From: Burkholderiaceae bacterium
Lineage (GTDB): Bacteria > Pseudomonadota > Gammaproteobacteria > Burkholderiales > Burkholderiaceae_C
Length of the DNA stretch: 41,780 nt
Direction of reading: 5' to 3'
Assembly: GCA_017856435.1 (NCBI GenBank)
Contig: JAFMFB010000021.1
Coordinates: 1 to 41,780 of the forward strand
Notes under the pieces: model-generated
Seen by the model: only the letters and a program-made list of their open reading frames with translations
The model's database searches: none
Told to the model about the DNA's origin: nothing
Shown here: positions 6,421-14,290 of the stretch, piece after piece
Layout: every line of letters begins with the position of its first letter
How positions within the stretch are numbered: position 1 is the first letter of the stretch
Program-made: the position numbers and the translations under genes

Positions 6421-8622
6421 ATGACCTGCGCTCGATCTCTATATCGTGTTTGCCAGTTTTTGGTTTTTAGCGCCGCCACCTTCTTTGCCTCTGTGGTTTG
6501 CGCTCAGTTCAACCTGGGTGGCGACAAGACCATCGTCAGCACCGATCAGGTCAGGGCAGAGCTTCTCGCGCATGCGCCTGAAGGCATTTCGGCGGGACGC
6601 ACGGTTTGGGTTGGACTGCAACTTCGTCACAAACCTGAGTGGCACACCTACTGGAAAAACTCGGGCGACTCTGGCCTGCCCACTCAATTCGAGTGGTCTC
6701 TGCCTCCTGGGGTACTGGCTGGCGAAATAGCATGGCCCTTGCCCAAAAAGCTTCCCCTGGGCACCTTGGTCAATTACGGGTATGAAGGCACGGTGTTGCT
6801 GGCCGTTCCTCTGACCATCAGCCCCAATTTTTCACCCCCACCTCAGTCAAACAAGTTGCAAGTCGGGCTTCGAGCCAGCTGGTTGGTTTGCCGAACCGAG
6901 TGCATACCTGAAGAGGGAGAATTTTTATTAAATATCCCGATTCAAGGATCGACAGTATTGAACGCGGCAGCTTTCCAGACGGCTTGGACTGCTCAGCCTC
7001 AAAATCTTTCCGCAACGGGTAGCCGGCTACGGATCAATGGCAAGGCACTTGAACTGATTTTGGAGGGCCTGCCAAAATCTTTAATCGGTAAATCACTGGA
7101 TGTTTTTCCCGAAACCGCCGAAGTCACCAATCCCTCCGCCCAATCGTCACAGTCCTGGCAAGGCGGCATCTGGCAAGCCAGCTTGCCTCTTGCTGACCAA
7201 CGCAGCGCCAGCCCGTCCACGATGGCTCTGGTGATCACTCATGAGGGCCAGGGCTGGCGTGTCCAACTTCCAGTGGAAGGCGCCTGGCCAGCCAATGTCA
7301 AAGCAAGCGGCGTTTCGCCAGCCCTGCAGGCCGCACTTGATGCAAATGCACAGACGCCTGAGCCCGCGGCATTGCCTGGCTCCTTCTTGGCCGCGCTGTT
7401 AGGAGCACTCCTCGGCGGGCTCTTACTCAACCTCATGCCTTGCGTGTTTCCCGTCTTGGCTATCAAGGTATTGAGCTTTACCCAGCATGCTGATGACCAT
7501 CGCGGGCACCGCATCAGCGGTGTGGCCTACACCCTGGGGGTGGTTGCCAGTTTCATGGCTCTGGGCCTGTTACTGCTGGGCTTGCGTGCTGCCGGCGAAA
7601 GCCTGGGCTGGGGCTTCCAGTTACAAAACCCCCTGGTGGTAACAGCGCTAGCTGTCTTGTTTACCCTGATTGGGTTGAATCTGGCTGGCCTGTACGAGTT
7701 CGGACAATTTGCGCCCACTGCGCTTTCCTCATTTCAGGCAAAGCACCCGGTCGTGGACTCCTTCTTCACAGGCATTTTGGCCGTTGCAGTGGCTTCGCCG
7801 TGTAGCGCTCCGTTTATGGGCGCTTCACTCGGCCTGGCCGTCACCCTGCCTTCAGTTCAGGCCATTTCCATTTTTGCCGCCCTTGGCGTCGGACTGGCCC
7901 TGCCCTATCTGCTTGCCAGCTTTGTGCCGTCCTTTGCCTCCTGGTTACCTAAGCCGGGGGCCTGGATGCAAGTACTGCGACGTCTGCTGGCTTTCCCGAT
8001 GTTCATGACCGTAATCTGGATGGTATGGATACTGGGCCATCAAAATGGGGTTGATGGTGTGGGTGCTTTGCTAACCTTGCTACTAATTTTGAGCGCCCTA
8101 ATCTGGTCCATCACCTTGAGTGGACAACTTCGGGTTGTTCTGGCCTCGACAATTCTGCTGATTGGAATTTGGGCTCTTTGGGCGCTCGGCCCCTATCTTC
8201 TGGAACTGCACAGCACCGCTGAAAACAACTCAAGCTCCAATGCCACCTCCCAAACCCAACCCCAAACTCAAAACCAACTCCAAGGCCAGTGGCAAGCCTG
8301 GCGGCCGGGACTTGTTGAGCAGCTTACTGCGCAAGGAAAGACTGTCTTTGTCGACTTCACCGCGGCCTGGTGTGTCACTTGTCAATACAACAAACAAACA
8401 ACTCTGGCAGATCAGCAATTGCTGGCTGACCTGAAATCCCGCCAAGTCATCCTGTTGCGAGCCGATTGGACTCGCCGGGATGCGGCCATCACGGCTGCCC
8501 TGGCCCGGCTGGGTCGTAACGGCGTTCCAGTCTATGTGTTTTATAAACAGGGGGTGGCCCCCAAAGTTTTGTCCGAGGTGCTGAGCGTCGCTGAGGTGCG
8601 TTCAGCACTGTCTGGTCTCTAG
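6421..8622 (+). CDS. DsbD/ScsB-like thiol:disulfide interchange protein
   Basis: A 733-residue inner-membrane protein that should pass electrons from cytoplasmic thioredoxin to the periplasm. A signal peptide (about 1-28) is followed by a periplasmic alpha domain with WHTYWKNSGDSG and the pair C157/C161 (VCRTEC). The transmembrane core of about eight helices starts near 322 and carries NLMPCVFP (C341) and ASPCSAP (C461), the two buried cysteines of the DsbD family. After a Ser/Asn/Gln-rich linker (600-625) comes a C-terminal thioredoxin domain with the redox motif CVTC (C651, C654). The N-terminal domain looks more like ScsB than classical E. coli DsbD, so the symbol is left open. A redoxin gene follows 24 nt later, a plausible periplasmic partner. 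Confidence 0.88.
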   Translation: MTCARSLYRVCQFLVFSAATFFASVVCAQFNLGGDKTIVSTDQVRAELLAHAPEGISAGRTVWVGLQLRHKPEWHTYWKNSGDSGLPTQFEWSLPPGVLAGEIAWPLPKKLPLGTLVNYGYEGTVLLAVPLTISPNFSPPPQSNKLQVGLRASWLVCRTECIPEEGEFLLNIPIQGSTVLNAAAFQTAWTAQPQNLSATGSRLRINGKALELILEGLPKSLIGKSLDVFPETAEVTNPSAQSSQSWQGGIWQASLPLADQRSASPSTMALVITHEGQGWRVQLPVEGAWPANVKASGVSPALQAALDANAQTPEPAALPGSFLAALLGALLGGLLLNLMPCVFPVLAIKVLSFTQHADDHRGHRISGVAYTLGVVASFMALGLLLLGLRAAGESLGWGFQLQNPLVVTALAVLFTLIGLNLAGLYEFGQFAPTALSSFQAKHPVVDSFFTGILAVAVASPCSAPFMGASLGLAVTLPSVQAISIFAALGVGLALPYLLASFVPSFASWLPKPGAWMQVLRRLLAFPMFMTVIWMVWILGHQNGVDGVGALLTLLLILSALIWSITLSGQLRVVLASTILLIGIWALWALGPYLLELHSTAENNSSSNATSQTQPQTQNQLQGQWQAWRPGLVEQLTAQGKTVFVDFTAAWCVTCQYNKQTTLADQQLLADLKSRQVILLRADWTRRDAAITAALARLGRNGVPVYVFYKQGVAPKVLSEVLSVAEVRSALSGL

Positions 8623-8646
8623 GCCAAGAATGTCCAGGAGTTGCCT

Positions 8647-9249
8647 ATGCTGCTTCGAATCTATTGGGTTTTGTTGTCCCTATTCAGTTTTTCATTGGCT
8701 AACGCAGCCTCAGTTGGACAACCTGCGCCTGACTTCAGCCTTACCGATAGCCAAGGCATGGTGGTTCGTCTGAGCCATTTTCGAAATCGTTTTGTGGTGC
8801 TTGAATGGGTCAATCCAGCCTGTCCTTTTGTGCAGAAGCACTACCGTAGCGGCAATATGCAGACCCTTCAGAAAGAAGCTGTCACCAATGGCGTGGTCTG
8901 GCTGTCCATCAACTCCACCGAACCAGAACACAGTGACTACATGAGTCCCCCACAGATGAAGCGCTGGATGAGCGCTAATAACGGTGCTGCTTCCCATATC
9001 CTTCATGATGAGGATGGCCGTGTAGGCCAGGCTTATGGCGCTCGCGTTACTCCGCATATGTACATCGTTGACCCCAAGGGTCGGCTTGTCTATGCGGGTG
9101 GCATTGACAGCATTCCATCATCGCGCGTTGATGACATCCCCCGTGCGACCAACTTTGTACGCCAGGGTCTGGCTGAATCTCTTGCTGGCAAGCCTGTGAC
9201 AACAGCGACAAGCCGCGCCTATGGCTGTTCGATCAAATACAAGTCATGA
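8647..9249 (+). CDS. periplasmic redoxin (AhpC/TSA-like thioredoxin fold)
   Basis: A 200-residue exported protein. A signal peptide (residues 1-20, ending ANA) precedes a redoxin domain beginning GQPAPDFSLTDSQG. The likely reactive cysteine is C59 in NPACPFVQKHY, in the place of the peroxiredoxin peroxidatic Cys. A second Cys sits near the C-terminus in YGCSIKY. The start is set at ATG 8647 because AGGAG (8636-8640) lies 6 nt upstream; a TTG at 8641 is also in frame but touches the AGGAG. It lies directly after the DsbD-like gene, which could keep it reduced (inference). The stop overlaps the next gene as ATGA. Confidence 0.85.
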   Translation: MLLRIYWVLLSLFSFSLANAASVGQPAPDFSLTDSQGMVVRLSHFRNRFVVLEWVNPACPFVQKHYRSGNMQTLQKEAVTNGVVWLSINSTEPEHSDYMSPPQMKRWMSANNGAASHILHDEDGRVGQAYGARVTPHMYIVDPKGRLVYAGGIDSIPSSRVDDIPRATNFVRQGLAESLAGKPVTTATSRAYGCSIKYKS

Positions 9250-9599
9250 GCGATTTCTCTGAAGATGGCCAGACGGTCATGGTTTCCCATCAAGAATTCA
9301 AAGATGGTCTGCCAGCCGGTCAGTTCCGAGTGATTGTCAATCCTGAGCGGGCGCGCAAGTATGTGAAGCATCGACTGCTATTGACGGCTCTTGTTTTGCC
9401 AATTATTGGATCGGGCATTGGTATGGCCTATTTTGGGCACCCGCTGATCGGGTTGGCGCTGGTTCTGGTGGGTGTCGGAGCACACCGTTTGGTGGCTCAT
9501 CAGGCCCCAAAGATTCTCTTGCACATGGCGGCCCAGGATGCTCGCATCTATTACGAGGCTATCGATTTTGAGATTCTTGAAGTGCGCCAGGCCCGCTGA
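9246..9599 (+). CDS. small membrane protein of unknown function
   Basis: A 117-residue protein I do not recognise. It has a polar N-terminus of about 40 residues and then two hydrophobic segments (about 44-62 and 66-84, containing LVLPIIGSGIGMAYF and PLIGLALVLVGVGAHRLV). The amphipathic C-terminus, with QDARIYYEAIDFEI, is probably cytoplasmic. The start ATG overlaps the redoxin stop (ATGA), so translation is likely coupled. The context suggests an accessory role in the periplasmic redox operon, but nothing in the sequence proves it. Confidence 0.7.
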   Translation: MSDFSEDGQTVMVSHQEFKDGLPAGQFRVIVNPERARKYVKHRLLLTALVLPIIGSGIGMAYFGHPLIGLALVLVGVGAHRLVAHQAPKILLHMAAQDARIYYEAIDFEILEVRQAR

Positions 9600-9648
9600 T
9601 TGGCTACTTTCATTGAGCTGACATGTCCCTCTGCGACAATCGGGCCCC

Positions 9649-10749
9649 ATGAGTTCAAGCTTTGCCCCCCTGAAGAATGACAGTTTTTTGCGTGCCTGCC
9701 TGCGTCAAGCCACTGACCATACGCCAGTATGGTTGATGCGTCAGGCGGGGCGTTACCTGCCTGAGTACTGTGCCACTCGCGCCAAAGCCGGTAGCTTCAT
9801 GGGCCTAGCCACCAACGTTGATTTTGCAACTGAGGTAACGCTGCAACCCCTGGAGCGCTATCCACTGGATGCTGCGATCCTCTTTTCTGACATTCTCACT
9901 GTGCCAGATGCCATGGGTTTGGGACTATCCTTCGCCCAGGGCGAAGGGCCCAAATTTGCCAAACCGCTGCGCGACGAGCAAGCGGTTGCCAAACTCGAAG
10001 CCCCTGACCTGGACAAGCTGCGTTATGTGTTTGATGCTGTGCGATCAATACGCAAGGCTCTTGATGGGCGTGTCCCCCTGATTGGGTTTTCTGGAAGCCC
10101 CTGGACCTTGGCTTGTTACATGGTCGAGGGAGCAGGCTCCGATGATTACCGGTTGGTTAAAAGTATGTTGTACAGCCGACCTGAATTGATGCACCGGATT
10201 CTTTCAATCAACGCCCAAGCGGTCACCGCCTACCTGAATGCCCAAATTGAGGCTGGCGCTCAGGCTGTGATGATTTTTGACAGCTGGGGGGGGGTTCTGG
10301 CTGATGGGGCCTTTCAGGAATATAGCCTGGCCTATACCGCCAATGTGCTCTCCGGTATCAAGCGTGCTGGTGCGGATGGACAAACTGTACCGCGAATTGT
10401 CTTTACCAAGGGGGGCGGTTTGTGGCTCGAACAGATGGACAAACTCGATTGCGAAGTGTTGGGTCTGGACTGGACCATGAATCTTGGCAAAGCGCGACAA
10501 CTGGTCGGCCACAGCAAGGCGCTGCAAGGCAATATTGACCCCAATGTCCTGTTCGCCCCTCAGAAGGTCATTGAGTCTGAGGTCCTCAAGGTACTGAAGA
10601 GTTTTGGCAAACCCCATACGGACCTGGACCAACCCGGACCGACCCATATTTTCAACCTTGGCCACGGCATCAGCCAGTACACACCGCCGGACCATGTTTC
10701 AGCATTGGTCCAAGCCGTTCACCACCATTCGAAGCTGTTACGAGCTTAG
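9649..10749 (+). CDS. hemE: uroporphyrinogen decarboxylase
   Basis: A 366-residue cytoplasmic enzyme that removes the four acetate carboxyls of uroporphyrinogen III to give coproporphyrinogen III in heme synthesis. The signature [11 protein letters not shown] (30-40, with substrate-binding Arg31 and Arg35) is intact. So is the [12 protein letters not shown] segment with the catalytic Asp81. Other conserved blocks are [18 protein letters not shown] and NLGHGI near the C-terminus. Length is normal for the family. The DSWGG codons contain an unbroken run of nine G residues (10286-10294). The start lies 49 nt after the small membrane protein gene. Downstream is an AT-rich, DnaA-box-bearing gap. 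Confidence 0.97.
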   Translation: MSSSFAPLKNDSFLRACLRQATDHTPVWLMRQAGRYLPEYCATRAKAGSFMGLATNVDFATEVTLQPLERYPLDAAILFSDILTVPDAMGLGLSFAQGEGPKFAKPLRDEQAVAKLEAPDLDKLRYVFDAVRSIRKALDGRVPLIGFSGSPWTLACYMVEGAGSDDYRLVKSMLYSRPELMHRILSINAQAVTAYLNAQIEAGAQAVMIFDSWGGVLADGAFQEYSLAYTANVLSGIKRAGADGQTVPRIVFTKGGGLWLEQMDKLDCEVLGLDWTMNLGKARQLVGHSKALQGNIDPNVLFAPQKVIESEVLKVLKSFGKPHTDLDQPGPTHIFNLGHGISQYTPPDHVSALVQAVHHHSKLLRA

Positions 10750-11088
10750 TGTTTCCTCTCACTCTTTTTGTACAAAATTTGAGGGCGACCACTCACTTAT
10801 GCACAATTGCCCTTGGGCTCGAATTACTAGGGTTTTTCCTTAACAACTAAGTTTGACTTCTGAAAATATATTCTTAAGTTATTGATTTCAAATGTTTTCT
10901 ATAAAATTTTCGACATTTTCAGTTTCTACGTGAACGGCTCCTGAATCCAAAGTCAATGCGACTCGATTGACCTATTCACAAAGTTATCCACAAAAGTTAT
11001 TGAAGCAGACCAAAGCCATTTAAATTCAATGACTTAGCGCCAAATTTCCAGGTTGTTTTGAAGTTTTTCCATTCGATCGATCGATTGC
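10750..11088. promoter_or_regulatory. AT-rich hemE-priA gap with DnaA-box matches (candidate origin-like or DnaA-regulated region)
   Basis: This 339-base gap has no coding potential. It contains two full matches to the DnaA box TTWTNCACA, both on the plus strand: TTATGCACA (10797-10805) and TTATCCACA (10984-10992, the strongest E. coli box). A one-mismatch box, CTATTCACA, lies at 10972-10980. Positions 10861-10910 have only 7 G/C in 50 bases, far below the flanking genes, like a DNA-unwinding element. A 12-bp perfect palindrome TTTTGTACAAAA lies at 10766-10777. Two overlapping GATC sites (GATCGATC, 11075-11082) sit just before the priA start. The gap must also hold the priA promoter. Whether DnaA binds here, for replication or transcription, is not known. 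Confidence 0.5.
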
Positions 11089-13176
11089 ATGCAAGGTCTT
11101 GTTCAGGTTCTGGTTCAGGCTCCAGCACATAGCGGAATCAACGGGGCACTAAGCTATTTATGCGAGCAAGCGCTTGCACATGGAACCCTGGTGCGCGTTC
11201 CGCTTGGAAAACGAGAAACGCTCGGCGTTGTCTGGAATAAGGCATCATCCAATGAGACTGGCTCATTAGATGTAAAAAAGCTGAAACCGGTTACTGCAGT
11301 TCTTGATTGCATCCCACCGCTGTCAGACCATTGGCAGCAACTGGTCAATTTTTCAGCCGCCTATTACCAGCGATCGGCTGGTGAAATTGCCCTGGCAGCC
11401 CTTCCTCCCCAACTTAGGGAATTGAGTGAACAGCAGTTGATGCGCCGGTTATTGCGGCACCCTAACAAGCCGTCAGAGGTAGATGATGATGACAACAGGG
11501 ACCTGCCGAGAACACTGACCAATCAACAAGCCGAGGCTCTGACAATCATTGGATCTGAAGCTGGGCCTTTTTTATTGTTTGGTACCACGGGAAGCGGCAA
11601 GACCGAGGTTTATTTGCAGTCTGCCTCCCAACTGCTGGCCAGGGAGCCACAGGCACAGATATTGGTTCTAGTCCCTGAAATCAATTTGACGCCTCAACTT
11701 GAAGCACGCTTTACAGCCCGATTCGGTACTTCAGCCGTGGCCTGCCTGCACAGCGGGCTCACCCCCGCCCAACGGATGAAGAATTGGCTGGCTGGCCATC
11801 TCGGCCAGGCCCGAATCATGCTGGGCACTCGCATGGCCATATTTGCCTCCCTGCCAAATCTGCGCCTCATCATGGTGGACGAAGAGCATGACGCCAGCTA
11901 CAAACAGCAAGAAGGCGCTCGTTATTCGGCAAGAGATCTGGCGGTCTATCGCGGCCATATTGAAGGCGCCAAGGTCATCCTCGGTTCAGCGACACCTTCA
12001 CTTGAAAGCTGGCACCACAGCCGATCCGCTGCGCAGGGCGGCCGATACCGTCGCCTGTCCATGCCCGATCGCATCGGTACAGGCGGCAGCCTGCCAACAG
12101 TGCGCCTGGTTGACATGAACCATCAGCCCAAGGATGCAGTGTTCTCACCGCCACTGCTGGCCGCCATTAAGGCTCGCGTGGCCCGACATGAGCAATGCCT
12201 GATCCTTCTCAATCGCCGTGGCTATGCGCCCGTATTGCGTTGCAGCGAATGCGACTGGAAAAGTGAATGCTCATACTGCACTGGCTACCGGGTCTTTCAC
12301 AAGATTGATCGCACTCTGCGCTGCCACCACTGCGGTCAGACTGACCGTGTGCCGCGAACTTGCCCGACCTGCGGCAGCCCTGACATCCGGCCACTCGGAC
12401 GTGGCACTGAAAAGCTTGAAGAAACACTAGGCGAGTTGCTCGCCTCGGTGCAACGACCTGACGGATCGCCAGTACGCATTGCCCGCATTGATGCTGATAC
12501 CACCCGGCGCAAAGGTACGCTTGCAACACAGATGGCGCAAATGCATGCCGGAGCGGTAGATATCCTGATTGGAACCCAGATGATTGCCAAAGGGCACGAC
12601 TTTCGACAAGTCAGCCTGGTAGCAGCCATCAACTCGGATGCTGCCCTCTTCTCCAGTGATTTTCGAGCGCCAGAGCGTTTATTCAGTTTGCTGATGCAAG
12701 CCGCTGGTCGTTCTGGCCGTGATGCCAGCATCAGCCAACAGAGCGAAATGTGGGTGCAAACCTTTTATCCCGTTCACCCTATTTTTGAGGCCCTTAAAGC
12801 CCATGACTTTGACGCCTTCGCACGACTACAGCTCAAAGAACGTTCGCAGGCTGGTCTTCCCCCTTTCAGTTTTCAGGCTTTGGTGCGCTCCGAAGCACGT
12901 GATCAGGCATCGGCCCAGGCATTTCTGCTGGCCGCATCCGTGAGGGCCAAGGAAAGCGCCAAAGTCCTGGGCGTCACAATTTACCCGGCAGTTCCAATGA
13001 CACCGCAACGGGTTGCCAATGTTGAGAGAGCCCAGATGCTCATCGAATGTTTGTCGCGCATGGCGCTACAGCGGTTTTTGGCTGACTGGCAGGAAGTTCT
13101 GCGAGCGGTGCGACAAAGCCCTGAAGGCAAGGGACTGATTCGTTGGGCTGTGGATGTCGACCCGTTGGCAATTTGA
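11089..13176 (+). CDS. priA: primosomal protein N' (replication restart helicase PriA)
   Basis: A 695-residue superfamily 2 DNA helicase that reloads the replisome at collapsed forks (E. coli PriA 732). The N-terminal DNA-binding domain (1-105) includes VRVPLGKR. Walker A is GTTGSGKT (165-172) and the DEAH-type box is DEEH (264-267). The zinc-binding insert holds eight cysteines in paired CxxC-like order (C385, C388, C394, C397, C412, C415, C425, C428). The helicase C-terminal motifs follow, including GTQMIAKGHDF and QAAGRSGRD. The ATG at 11089 begins the conserved VQVLVQAPAHSGINGALSY, with no clear ribosome-binding site before it. Downstream it converges with an AEC permease gene. Confidence 0.95.
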   Translation: MQGLVQVLVQAPAHSGINGALSYLCEQALAHGTLVRVPLGKRETLGVVWNKASSNETGSLDVKKLKPVTAVLDCIPPLSDHWQQLVNFSAAYYQRSAGEIALAALPPQLRELSEQQLMRRLLRHPNKPSEVDDDDNRDLPRTLTNQQAEALTIIGSEAGPFLLFGTTGSGKTEVYLQSASQLLAREPQAQILVLVPEINLTPQLEARFTARFGTSAVACLHSGLTPAQRMKNWLAGHLGQARIMLGTRMAIFASLPNLRLIMVDEEHDASYKQQEGARYSARDLAVYRGHIEGAKVILGSATPSLESWHHSRSAAQGGRYRRLSMPDRIGTGGSLPTVRLVDMNHQPKDAVFSPPLLAAIKARVARHEQCLILLNRRGYAPVLRCSECDWKSECSYCTGYRVFHKIDRTLRCHHCGQTDRVPRTCPTCGSPDIRPLGRGTEKLEETLGELLASVQRPDGSPVRIARIDADTTRRKGTLATQMAQMHAGAVDILIGTQMIAKGHDFRQVSLVAAINSDAALFSSDFRAPERLFSLLMQAAGRSGRDASISQQSEMWVQTFYPVHPIFEALKAHDFDAFARLQLKERSQAGLPPFSFQALVRSEARDQASAQAFLLAASVRAKESAKVLGVTIYPAVPMTPQRVANVERAQMLIECLSRMALQRFLADWQEVLRAVRQSPEGKGLIRWAVDVDPLAI

Positions 13177-13234
13177 ATCTGGCTGTCAGAGGCTTCGTCT
13201 GGCCCTAAGAGATGTCAGGACGATTTACCCCTGG

Positions 13235-14239
13235 TCAATTTCCGGTCAACAAAGCAACCGCGCCTGAAAAACTGAGAAATGACGCCGCAGTAGACACCAA
13301 GATTATTCGGGCAATTCGACCATTATCGGCGCCATATCGCTCAGCCAGCATTGACACATTGCTGGCGCTTGGTAATGCTGCCACAAGCACCATCACGACC
13401 AGGGATGACTGATCAAGCGCAAGACCCAGTTGCATGGCGCTGATGCCGATCAGCAAAACCAATGCCGGATGCAACAAGAGCTTGAACATCGCAACGGGAA
13501 TGTAATCGCGCAGTGGGGGTTGGCCCTGCTGTCTTTGCCGGGCGAGCATTTGAGAACGCGCCATGACCGTGCCGATCGTGAACAAAGCCGTGGGCGAGGC
13601 CGCATCGGCAAGAAGCCAGACAGTTTTTGTCAGAGGCGCGGGCAATTCAAACTGAAGTAGGGATGCGACACCACCGAGCAAAATCGCCCAAGGCATAGGA
13701 TTTAAAAATATGCCTTTCAACGCATTTTTGGTTGCCAGGGCCACGCCCTGGGCACTGGCACCATCAAGCCGTGACAAGGCAATGCACAGGGATGTCGTCA
13801 CCAACATATCCACGACTATGGTCACGATCATGGGCCCGGCTGCATGGGCGCCGATCAATGTCACCAGCAATGGTACCCCCATAAACCCGGTATTTGGGAA
13901 AGCGGCCACCAACGCGCCAAAGGAAGCATCGTTCCATCGAATACGCCTGTTGAGGGACACTGTCACTGTAAACCCCACCATGATCAGCGCACAGATCAGC
14001 CAGGTCAACAATACACCGACATCCAGCAACTGGGCTATTGGCGTGGTGGCGCCAAAGCGGTACAACATGCAGGGCAGGGAAAAAAATAACACAAACCCAT
14101 TGAGCCCGGCAATTGCCTCCAAAGGCAACATGCCACGGCGTGCAGCCACATAGCCGCACAACACTAGCGCAAAAAATGGAAAAGTGACTGAAAAAATCTG
14201 AAGCACACGGTATTGTGCCTGCAGAGCCTGGGTATGCAT
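13235..14239 (-). CDS. AEC family permease (auxin efflux carrier-like)
   Basis: An integral membrane protein of about 334 residues with roughly ten hydrophobic helices, from FSVTFPFFALVLCGYVAARR to SFSGAVALL at the C-terminus. The fold belongs to the auxin-efflux-carrier/bile-acid:sodium symporter group (AEC), whose bacterial members move organic acids such as malate or malonate. Substrate is not predictable. The open frame extends to 14311, but that would overlap the divergent rep start. ATG 14239 is preferred; a GTG at 14206 just before LQIFSVTFPF gives the usual family N-terminus and is a real alternative. Confidence 0.82.
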   Translation of the reverse strand: MHTQALQAQYRVLQIFSVTFPFFALVLCGYVAARRGMLPLEAIAGLNGFVLFFSLPCMLYRFGATTPIAQLLDVGVLLTWLICALIMVGFTVTVSLNRRIRWNDASFGALVAAFPNTGFMGVPLLVTLIGAHAAGPMIVTIVVDMLVTTSLCIALSRLDGASAQGVALATKNALKGIFLNPMPWAILLGGVASLLQFELPAPLTKTVWLLADAASPTALFTIGTVMARSQMLARQRQQGQPPLRDYIPVAMFKLLLHPALVLLIGISAMQLGLALDQSSLVVMVLVAALPSASNVSMLAERYGADNGRIARIILVSTAASFLSFSGAVALLTGN

Positions 14240-14290
14240 GAATTTGGGTGATCTACAACGGTATGATTCCGAGCTGCTATCCCTTACTTC

